A stretch of 64,000 nucleotides of DNA from Pinus tabuliformis (Eukaryota > Streptophyta > Pinopsida > Pinales > Pinaceae), in contig CM062811.1 in NCBI GenBank assembly GCA_031772625.1, positions 643,388,820 through 643,452,819 of the forward strand, written 5' to 3'. Below are positions 23,547 through 32,957 of this stretch, in pieces. The first letter of the stretch is position 1, and each line of letters opens with the position of its first letter. Made by a program: the position numbers and the translations under genes. The notes beneath the pieces were generated by a model, which was given only the letters and a program-made list of their open reading frames with translations, was not told where the DNA came from and did not search any database.

Positions 23547-26500
23547 TCACAGCCCTGCGTTCAAGAGGTCGTCAAAAGGTCTGTGGTAATGCTGGTAGTA
23601 TGTGCCATCGATCTCCTCCTGTATCAACCAGTCTTCTCCATCTCTATGCGCGGCCTCTTTGGAGAGCTGGTCGGCGACTGTGTTATGTTCCCTGTATACA
23701 TGTTGGCAGACAAAGGATTCAAAGGCAGCTGTTAATCTCTTTGCTTCATCAAGTATATGCCTCAAAGTAAAAGCATAACAATGGGATGCATCATTCAGCC
23801 AATTACAAACAATTTTAGAGTCTCCAAAAAGCTGAAGGTGTCTGCATTGCTTATGAAGTGCAAAATGTATGATGTGTTTGGCGGTGCATAGCTCAGCAAA
23901 ATTATTAGTGCCTCTGCCAAGGTTGATTTGTAGCTTATAACAATGTCTTTCATTTAGGTGGAGGATAGCTCCTCCCCCACAGCCCGCTTCTTGAGCCGAG
24001 CCATCAAAGAAAGCCCATGGTTTGGATGTATCAATGGGTACAGGTCTGAGAATGCGGGGCGGGGTTGGGGGATCCTCGTCAGGTAGCATATTGTAGTCTG
24101 CAATCGTGTGGAGAATGATAGAAGGCCAATGAGGGGCTTTAAGCTTGAAAATAGACTGATTTCGAGCGATCCAAATGGCCCAACATGCCAGCAGTGGCAT
24201 GTTAATAGCTTTCCCAGAGTGATTTTGACACCAGGCGTTCTAGGCATCCATGAGGTTGTTGCCTAGCCAGTCCTTTAAAAGCGGGATCTGCGAAGTAAGA
24301 GATTGCCAGAATTGTTGTGAGGATCCGCAAGAGAGGAATAAGTGCTCCGTGCTTTCCTCTGTGTTATGACAGAGGTGACATCGGAAGGGTCCATAAAAGG
24401 ACCGCTTCATGAGATTGGTGCCAGTGGGAATTTTATCGTTTAGGATGTTCCACATCAGCAGTCTCGTCCGGGGGGCTGACTTAAGTTTCCAGAGAGCCTT
24501 CCAGGTGGGTTGAATTTCCGGGGGCTTATAAGGTTCCATGAGTTTTAGATATCCAAGCTTCGGTGTATAGACACCATGCTTGGAAAAAGCCCATATGATT
24601 TCATCCGGACCATCAGTGAGCCTGATATGTGCTTGAGATAGTGCGCTTGTATACTCCGTCCATTCGTTTGTCCATTGAGCAGGTACTTCCAGAGCTTGAG
24701 CGGTCAACCAAGCTTGATGTAGGAACGATGAGTTTGCATTGTCTCCAATATGCTTGATGTGTGTAATACCTCTGCCCTGAAGGTGTCGAATTAATTCAGC
24801 AGGTAATCTGTGGGCATTTCCACATCCCACCCATGGGTCCAGCCCGATGCGTACCGCGTTGCCTTCCTTTATGCGCCAGGTGATGCCTTCACGCAGAAGA
24901 GGTAAGGTACCCATGACAACTTTCCAGATATTTGAGATTTGATGATTGGTGCCATGATGGGTACAAATCCAATCCAATACGGACTGGGGCTTGATGTATT
25001 TAGCGTAAGCCACCTGTGACCAGAGGCCATCTGAGGTGAGTAGCCTCCAGCCAAGCTTAGCAGCCAGAGCTTTGGAGAAGGAATCCAATCTCTTGATGCC
25101 CCATCCGCCCCAGCGCTTTGGCTTGGCAATGGTGTCCCATTTGACCCAAGCAAATAGTCTCCCCTGTTGATTTCCTTTCCAAAGGAATCTGCAGCAAATA
25201 CTTTGAAGCCTATTCAGAATGCCTTTTGGAATCCAGGCTAGGGCCATCCAATAGACTGGTGTGGCTTCAATAACAGCTTTGATGAGTACTAATCTGCCTG
25301 CGCGTGAGAGGTATCGATGGTACCATACCTGGAGTCTCTTTTCCACTTTTGCAATTAGCCATAACCAATCAGCAATCTTATATCCGGAAGGTTTTAGTCT
25401 GAAACCAAGATACTTTATCCCATCCTTCAGATTCATAAGAACAAAGGGAAATCGCTGAGAGATGTAGGCAGATTCCTGTATAGAGCAGCCCACCATGGTG
25501 ATCGTGGATTTATTTTCATTAATCTTCATTCCCGTGGCTTGCTGAAATAGAAGGAAAGAGTTGTGAAGCGTTGTGGAGTCGCCAATGCTGCCATTTAGGA
25601 AAATCAAGATGTCATCAACAAATAACAGGTGCGTGAGGAAGAAGTTGTCCACCATTTTGATGCCTGTTAATTGATGTCTATCCCTGGCAGAAGTGATAAT
25701 TCTGCTTAATCCTTCCATGATTAGCAAGAACAACAAAGGCGAGAGGGGACATCCTTGTCTAAGCCCTCTCTCAGAGGTGAAGAAAGGGGTGGCTTCCCCG
25801 TTGAGTAAAACACTATAAGATACATCAGTGATGCAGCTCATTGTCCATTTGATGAAGTCATAGGGGAAGCCAAGATGAGTTAGCAACAGCCTCAAATACA
25901 GCCAGTTTACTCTGTCAAAAGCCTTCGAGAGATCCACTTTAAGGATCATTCCTTTTTGTTTTTTGATCTGCAGGGTGTGCATGAGCTCTTGAGCAGTGGC
26001 GATGGCCTCATGAATCTGTCTGTGGTGTAAGAAAGCGAATTGTTCAGGGGAAATGTGTTGTGAGAGGATGGGCTTGAGGCGGTTAGCGATAATCTTGGCA
26101 ATGATTTTATAGAGGCAGTTGCAGAGTGAGATGGGTCGGAAATCATCGAAAGAAGACGGATCATCGGATTTAGGGATAAGGGCGATGAATGTGGTCTTGA
26201 TGGCTGCGGATATCCTGCCTCGTCGCCTACTATCCTCCACGATCTTCAGAAGGTCATTCCCCAAGATGTCTAGAAAAGCAATGTAGAATTCAATGGTCCA
26301 GCCATCAGGGCCCGGGCTCTTATCTTTCTTAAACCATTTGAGAGTGGCTTCCAATTCCTCCATGGTTACTTCCTTCTGCAGCTCATCCAATTCATCTTGT
26401 TCAACATATCTGGGAAAGAGTTCCGCGACTCTCATGATTTCCAAGATATTTATATCCCCAGGAGCAAAGTATATACCTCGAAAGTGATCAGTGGCCAATC

Positions 26501-27698
26501 TTGCCAGGTTCGGTTGTGATGTAACAGTATGACCTTGGTTATCCTTTAGCTCCCAAATCGTATTGATGGCTTTGCGTCCATTGGCGAATTTGTGGTAGAA
26601 CTTAGAGTTGTTGTCTCCCTCAGTGAGCCAGATAGCCCTGCTCCTAAGCCTCCAGCTTTCTTCCCTTTCTTTCAGAATTTGAGTGCGCTTAGCAATAAGT
26701 GAAGCGTACTGTTCTTTCCTCTCCTGTGAGGGGAAAGTCCCAGAGGATGCGTTTTCAAATTCCTCAATAACCTGTTCTGCCTCTTTCAGAATGTGGTTAT
26801 CATGTATTTGTTTCTGGTGGGCCCAGGTTTTGGAGATATGTTTTAGTTCCCTGAGCTTTCTGACAAAACCTACTGCTAGATCCTCCTCTTCCCTGATGGG
26901 ATTGTTTTGCCAGAAGTTTTGGACCAGCTGAAGATACGAAGGGTCCTGGAGCCAAGAGGCGTTAAATTTAAAAGGACTCTTGATTTTGTGATTAAGGTCC
27001 TCAGCCTCCAGGAAGATAGGTCTGTGATCGGATATGCCACCTGATCCAACCCATTGTCGTATTCTGGGGAGGCTGTTGTACAGGGTTTCCTTGATAAGAA
27101 AACGATCGAGTCTCCTGGCTAAACTCTGCTCCCCACTCCTATTATTCGACCAGGTGTATTGTAAACGAGCATTAGGGATGTCCACCCATTTATGATCCTC
27201 TAATAAGGAGGAGAGGGTTTCAGAGAGGGAGTCGACCTGTGCCATATGCCCCCATGATTCGCAGTAACCCAAGGAAAAATTCAAATCCCCTCCCAATATG
27301 ATGTTATCAGCTTGTAGAAGTTCAGATGCCATTAATGATCTCCAATAGTTGACACGATCAGTGCATGGGCCATAGATGTTGATAATGCGTAAGTCTCGTT
27401 CGATAGAGTGGACAAAAATGTCAAGACCTATGAAACCCCTCCCACCCCAGAGGTTCCGAATATCCACAGCCCGGTTTGAGACCCCAATAGCCAATCCTCC
27501 AGATCGCCCAGCTGCATCCAGTGCGTGGAAGGTCCAGTTAGGGAGCCAAGAGGAGAGGGTGATAGTGAGGGGTTCAGCCAGGCATAGGGTCTCTTGCAGG
27601 AAAATAATGTCAAGTTGAGTCGAAGTAAGCAGCCTCCTGAGTGCTATTTTTTTTGGTGAACTAGCAAAACCTCGGCAATTAAAGGATAATACTTTCAT
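23547..27698 (-). pseudogene. LINE-A ORF2: AP endonuclease, reverse transcriptase, RNase H; one amber stop
   Basis: One minus-strand frame of about 1384 codons interrupted by a single TAG at 24,240-24,242. Residues 1-230 are the endonuclease, with QE near 35-36, GGDLNF near 138 and SDH near 223. RT occupies about 450-720, with KVDLSKAFD near 590, RQGCPLSPLL and the catalytic box FVDD near 694. A zinc-binding RT-associated region (CHLC.....H.F..C) lies near 1100-1130. After the stop the same frame continues into RNase H with FDGSAQEAGCGGG, an NNFAEL block and FGDSK. The family nicks target DNA and primes cDNA synthesis from it. With no other break, loss of function could rest on one nonsense change; termination there would leave EN-RT but no RNase H. 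Confidence 0.93.
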
Positions 27699-27869
27699 GG
27701 GGAAAGGGGAAGAGGGCCATCCTTTGCTCTAAGCGCCCCAAAAATAGTCTGTTGTCGCCCAAGGGCAACCTCTTCGTCGGAAGTATGCCTAGCTTTTGTG
27801 ATTCGGGAGGGTCGACCTCGGGAGGTCTTTAGAGAGGAGGGGATGTTTATAGAGTCAAGACCAACCGCA

Positions 27870-29435
27870 TCAGGACCCTTGTCCCTCATCCGAGATCACT
27901 GAGCGTATCGAGGAGATGACTGAGTCGATCGGATAGAGAGGGAAGCCAGCGTCGATGTGATCAATAGAGGGGGCCAATGGCGGAGGGAGCGGGAGGGAGC
28001 AAGTAAGGGGAGAGTGAGGGGAGGAGTGTCGCGGATCGGGATGAGACAATGACGGAAGGGGAATGGAGCATGAAGGGGGAGTAGATATGCCCAATGCAGT
28101 GCAGGATGCATGAGATATCAAAGAAGGGGGAGATGAAGGCATACCCGAGTTCGCAGTGACCTCCGGCTGTGCTGAATGAACAGGCGTTGTTGAAGTAAGA
28201 GGTGCCTCAGGGGCAGAGACAGTATCAGCGGCCACAGGCGAGTTCTGAGGGACAGCTCCTTCTTGTGCTTGCGTCTGATGCCCCAATTGCTGTAAAGATT
28301 GTTGATGTGGGGAGGTGACCAGGGGAGGGTCGTCTCCAGCTTCTTTGCCTTTCCCAGCCCCTTTCCGGAGGAGAGGGCAATCCTTATAGAGATGCCCTAC
28401 TTTGTGGCACCTGCGGTAAGGAATGCCCTCATAATCGATGATATGTCTGCGAGCAGAGTCTCTCCACTGAATTGTAATGTGCTCATATAGCCCGCCTCTG
28501 GTATCCATGTTGACTAAGATTCTAGCATAGGCCATCATGCCAGTCTGATGATAAGATTTATCATAGCCCATGAATGTGCCAAGTGCATTTCCAATGCGTT
28601 TGAAAATATCCTCGGACCAGTATTGAAGAGGTAAACCTGGAAGCCGAATCCAAACTGGTCCAATGCCTATCTGCTCCGTCTCAGGGTCGAATAAGGGTGT
28701 CCATCTCTTGAGGAGCACAGGGGCGTGCTCAAAATGCCAGTAGGAGGACAAAACCCAGTTTGTGTGGTCGGCACGCGCGAACCTCAGTGCGAACCATCCC
28801 CTCACGAAAGTCTGCACATGAGGGATGTTCACCAAATGATGTCCCCATACTTCAGTTGCCCAGGTTTTCAATTGTGCCGCCGAGTAGCTGCGTCCCCTGA
28901 TGCGGCCGACCAAGACCCGATCTGCAAAGTCCATCAATTCTCCCCACCGAATGTCCTCTTCGAGTCTGAGAAAAATATCGTCCTCCTTGGATTTGAAACA
29001 CTTATACTTCCGCTTAGAGCCGCGAGCAGGTGGAGGGTTCAGAGATTGTCCCGGAGGCGGGGCCGTAGCATTCAAAGGGGCCGCGGACTGGTGGGAGATA
29101 GGAATGTCAAAACCGGAAGTAAAAGGGGGGCCCGAAAGTGGGGGTACGGCATTAAAACTGCCAGAATGGAGACCAAAGGAAGCAGCGAGACCGGCGGAGG
29201 ATGAAGGCAGGGGAGGGTTAAACGGCGGATGAGAAAAGGAGCTAGATACCGGGGGAACCGACCCAGGGTTAGGGTTTAGGCAGCCGGAGACAAAACCGAG
29301 GGTTGCCGAAGAGTAAGGCGGCGTGGATAGGGCAGGCCATGTTGGGGGCTCATCCGGGAGGACCACAGGCTGAGCCCTAGACGATTCACTGGGGGAAAAC
29401 TGTGAGAAATTTCCGAGAAAATCAGGATTAAACAT
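27870..29435 (-). CDS. LINE-A ORF1: DUF4283 RNA-binding protein, 521 aa
   Basis: Uninterrupted frame upstream of ORF2 (171-bp gap). The N-terminal 140 residues are Pro/Ser-rich. About 145-260 match the plant LINE DUF4283 fold (FADRVLVGRIRGRSY, TFVRGWFALRFA, ILRRWTPLFDPE-like WTPLFDPE, IWIRLPGLP-like VWIRLPGLPLQYW). This is followed near 340 by a zinc-knuckle-like YRRCHKVGHLYKDC, then a Pro/Ser-rich tail. The knuckle lacks its first cysteine (Tyr instead), so metal binding may be impaired. In L1-type elements ORF1 proteins coat the RNA. The start is the first Met of the open frame and places a 436-bp leader before it. Confidence 0.88.
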   Translation of the reverse strand: MFNPDFLGNFSQFSPSESSRAQPVVLPDEPPTWPALSTPPYSSATLGFVSGCLNPNPGSVPPVSSSFSHPPFNPPLPSSSAGLAASFGLHSGSFNAVPPLSGPPFTSGFDIPISHQSAAPLNATAPPPGQSLNPPPARGSKRKYKCFKSKEDDIFLRLEEDIRWGELMDFADRVLVGRIRGRSYSAAQLKTWATEVWGHHLVNIPHVQTFVRGWFALRFARADHTNWVLSSYWHFEHAPVLLKRWTPLFDPETEQIGIGPVWIRLPGLPLQYWSEDIFKRIGNALGTFMGYDKSYHQTGMMAYARILVNMDTRGGLYEHITIQWRDSARRHIIDYEGIPYRRCHKVGHLYKDCPLLRKGAGKGKEAGDDPPLVTSPHQQSLQQLGHQTQAQEGAVPQNSPVAADTVSAPEAPLTSTTPVHSAQPEVTANSGMPSSPPSLISHASCTALGISTPPSCSIPLPSLSHPDPRHSSPHSPLTCSLPLPPPLAPSIDHIDAGFPLYPIDSVISSIRSVISDEGQGS

Positions 29436-29871
29436 ACCTTCTGATGTGGCATATGGAGTGCGCTAGATGGAGACTCCTTCCAATGGGTCAGCGGAATAAT
29501 CTACGGCCTCCAGGTCCTCCATGGCCAGCTGCACCTCGGGACAGGGGACACCTAAAGGAGTAGAAAATCCCGGGGAAAATGACAGGTTGCAGTAACAGCT
29601 AACGGACCGTGCCAGGTTAGGAATGTAAACCGTCACAGATAAGTAAACGGAAGTCACGGGGGTCACGGCGAAGGATACCCACTGCGCGGTGCTTTGAAGT
29701 CTACAGCGGCATTGTAACGGAGAAGGGAGCGCAGAGTCTGCAGTAGCGGCGAGAGCGAAACGGAGACCCAAGCACGGTAACTGCAGCTTCAAAGCTCAAA
29801 CGTAACCCTAACCAAACCCTTCGCGTGCGCTAACCTGACCCAGCGACTTCAGAGCCATTTTTCGTTCCCTC

Positions 29872-30794
29872 ATTGAGGATTAAAAGTTATGTTAGTGTAA
29901 ACTTTACAAAAAAGGATCCCCTTGCTGACAGAATCAAAAATGAGCTTCTAAGTAGGAACTTTGTTGATATTCTCCCTCCCAAATTGCATCCGACGTGGGA
30001 AAATGGAAGAGCCGAGAAAGCTTATATAGCCAAGAGACTCGATAGATTTATTCTTCATGCTAGCCTAATTGATAAGATAGGCATGCCATTCTCATCAATT
30101 GAGAATGTCTTCATATCTGATCATAGACCGATTATGTTAGGCTGGAGGGAAAAGGGGTTTAGAAAAGGCTACTCTTTCAAATTCAACAGATCATGTCTGG
30201 AAGATCCAGAGTTTAATGATATCATAATAAAATCCTGGAATGCGATGTCGTCTCCTGAAACTTTTCCACTTTTAATGACCTTCAGGGACAAAATGGAATC
30301 CATTCGAAAGGTGGTAAAAGAGTGGCAATTCAAGAAAAGGCAAACAAACAGGAATGATCTCAGGGAAATTCAAAAGGAATTAGACAGCGCCTCGGAAGCC
30401 ATGGCTACTCATACACTATCCTTTAAATCGAGATGTCGAATAAAGGAATTGCAAAAGAAAAAGCTGAAAATATTAGAACAGGAGGAATCTTATTGGAGAT
30501 TGAAAAGTAGGGCGATATGGCTAAAGGAAGGGGACAAGAATACAAAATTTTTTCACAAATTCGCCAACTCCAAACGTGAAAAGAATTCTATCTGGAAAAT
30601 AAGTGATGGAAGAGGTGGTTTCCTATATTCCCAACAGGACATTTCTAAAGAGGCGATGAAATTCTTTGAAAATCAGTACAAAAGATATGAACACTGCAAG
30701 ATTCAGGATATTTTGTGGGGCATTGAGGTTTTTCCTCAGATGTTCGATGAGGAACTAAATGATCAAATTTTCCAGCCAGTTTCTGAGGAGGAGC
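29872..30794 (+). pseudogene. LINE-B ORF2, 5' part (endonuclease end to RT start)
   Basis: Plus-strand frame starting inside an L1-type endonuclease domain. It begins about at the GGDLNFT position (here SVNFTKK), passes through KRLDRF and SDHRPIMLGW, and continues through the linker with SYWRLKSRAIWLKEGDKNTKFFHKFANSK, up to EEEL where the Athila-like element is inserted. The first ~135 endonuclease residues are absent: LINE-B is 5'-truncated, its start coinciding with the LINE-A junction. The frame has no stop between its left edge and the insertion site. Confidence 0.9.
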
Positions 30795-32933
30795 TGGTGG
30801 GCTCCAGTATTGTAGAAATAATGCTACAACTCCTGGAGCTCCCTATCTCTAATTTTATCAACCCGGTAGTTCGTACAAACTTGGAAGCGACGGTGCTGTA
30901 TGCACAAGTACTAGCTCTTGTCGCAGCTGTCACTTGGTCAGCTGGCACAAGTCCGCTAGGGCTCAAGCCAACTTCCATAGGCTCACAGAAGAAGCTTTAT
31001 GAGTGATGGATGAAAGCTATCTTGAAGGAAGCTAACCTACTTTGCAAAAAGGAAATGGAAAGCCAACAAAGCATAGAAACCCTAATAAACCCTAATTTAA
31101 CTAGTTTGACCCTTACAATGCAAAAACGTGAATGAAACTTCTACCAATGATGATATTACATGCAGTGAGTTGAAATACATGAATCTAAGCTACTTGCACT
31201 TGAAAAGACATGTTTTTGTATTTTGTCATTAAGTGGTTGGGTTTATTGTGATGGTGCTTTTGATTAGGGTTTGGTTGTGCAGGAGCGGTTGGAATGGAAG
31301 GAAAGCATGGACAAGGTCAGGATGGCTAAGGGAGGTCCCAGAGGGTCTCTAGCATCGATCCCCAGAAGTCTACCACGTTCGGATGCTCAGCAACCGAGTT
31401 TGCAGACTTCTACAGGAAGTCTGCAGGGGATCCTACAGGAAACTCAGGGGTTTCTACAGGAAGGTTGTGCAATTCTACAGGATGATTGGCCGTGGGAGTT
31501 TTGGGAGATGGCGAAGTGTTGGAGTGGTGTGGGAGGATAGGTGAGATGGAGATGGAGCTGGTGATGGCTCAGGAGCAGAAAAATCAGATGGAGGAAGAGT
31601 GCATGCAGTGGTTTGATGGTTGGAAGGATGGGATCAACGAAAGTGTAAGTAAATGGAGCTAAGTGAATAATGGATGAGTTGGAGGGTAAAAGAGCTGGAC
31701 AGAGGCCGAATGAGTGACTTGAGGAGAGATCAAGAAGAAGAAGAAGAAAATGGAATGATATGGAGCAGCGTAAATGAAACAAATGACTTATACACCAAAA
31801 CGAGGATTCATTAACCTATGATAACTGTGCCATGAAACCTATGAACAGCAATGGAAAACCAAGAAATGAAACTCGTGCATGGAAGTGAAATGTAGAAGTA
31901 TGGATCTGTGTCAAAAGTGTATGGATGGATCTTCAATGTAAAGGTCTATGTTGCAGCTTGCATGGAAGTGAGAAGAACTGCGTTTCTTTTTGGTGGCTGA
32001 TGTAGACTTCACCCCAATCCCTAACAGAGATGGCAGTGAGCCTTTACAACCTTTTCCTGGAGCTCCAATAGATTATATCTATCCTCTTCTAACCTAAGCA
32101 GCTGGAAACAAATTCACCATAAACTAATCCTATCTAAGCTCATAAGAAAGTCTAAATTAACAAACTGTAAATTCGAATTGCATGGTAAAGTAAAACTCAA
32201 AGTGCTGGAACGAAATGCAACAACATTACAACACTGAGGAGATCTATTGCTCTCAGGTTGGGCCCTAACCTGAGAGCTATAGCTCCTTGAGAAAACTCAG
32301 AACTAAATCAAAATCTGCCTTCTTTATTCATAATCTGATGTCATGCCAAATTGGCTTACAAAAAGGAACAAAAACCGAGCTCTAGCTCGTACTTCCAAAT
32401 TACAAGAGCAATACAAAAGTTCAAAAAAGCTCCTATCCAAGGCTACGGCCTCAGTATTTATGCAAAATGATCATCCAACAGGTGTCCTTGATTTGAGGAG
32501 CTCGGCTGTCCAACTGAAGTCTAAACTGCTGATCCTGTAGGACAGTCATAACTGTTGTTCCTGTAGAACAGTTATAACTGCTGTTCCTGTAGAACAGCTG
32601 GCTGCCTCTAAGCTCGGTGGGGAGATGGATTGGAGCTCGGAGCTATGGTGGGAATCACGAGGAAGGTCCCAAGACTGTGGACATCCTCTCCTAAAAACCA
32701 GCGGTGCCACCTCACTGTCTCCTTGTCTCCTTTTCACGTGGTCTTTTCTCCCTTTTAATGCCAAAACCCTGAAAGCATCATGCATTAGTCACGTAGATAA
32801 AATGTCTACCCTTCTTCCTACAAACAACACGAATAAACTAAGAAATGCATGCATAAGCAATAAAAAGTGAATGGTTTGAGCAAAGCAAGTAGGCCAAATG
32901 AGCCCAAATTATACCAAAAATTGGGGCTCATCA
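30795..32933 (-). repeat. Athila-like 3' LTR (2139 bp)
   Basis: Plus-orientation ends are TGGTGGGCTCC and GGGGCTCATCA. It carries two clusters of the TTCCTGTAGAA/TTCTACAGGAA motif (about 31,408-31,483 and 32,532-32,597) and two adjacent AAACCCTAA boxes (31,077-31,085 and 31,087-31,095). It differs from the other LTR by a 21-bp insertion near 31,440-31,460 lying between two copies of CTACAGGAA. In minus orientation a TATA-like CATAAATAC lies near 32,454-32,462, about 75-140 bp downstream of the second motif cluster; this promoter assignment is inference. Confidence 0.93.
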
Positions 32934-32945
32934 TCACCCCCCAGC
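32934..32945 (-). promoter_or_regulatory. Athila-like polypurine tract
   Basis: Minus-strand GCTGGGGGGTGA directly abuts the 3' LTR start TGATGAGCCCC. This is the expected plus-strand priming site. It lies just after the stop codon region of the extra ORF. Confidence 0.85.
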
Positions 32946-32957
32946 TAAACTATTTGC

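Larger units (their letters stand above)
23218..29871 (-). mobile_element. LINE-A: full-length L1-type LINE (6.65 kb) with TSD
   Basis: Minus-strand L1-type non-LTR element with 5' leader (29,436-29,871), ORF1, ORF2 with endonuclease, RT and RNase H, a 3' untranslated region and an oligo(A) tail seen as 13 T at 23,218-23,230. It is flanked by a 15-bp target duplication, ATTGAAGATTAAAAG at 23,203-23,217 and ATTGAGGATTAAAAG at 29,872-29,886, with one mismatch. It is therefore a bona fide retrotransposition event, full length or close to it, with limited decay: one stop in ORF2 and a damaged zinc knuckle in ORF1. Confidence 0.92.

Noticed and set aside
29258-29285. Telomere-like GGGTTAGGGTTTAGG
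   Set aside because: Only about two units, lying inside the LINE-A ORF1 coding sequence; no array, so not interstitial telomeric DNA.
31271-31540. Plus-strand 89-aa frame in the Athila-like LTR (also at 42,999)
   Set aside because: It lies in the LTR antisense to the element, is open by virtue of the motif repeats, and differs in length between the two LTRs because of the 21-bp indel. No evidence of translation.
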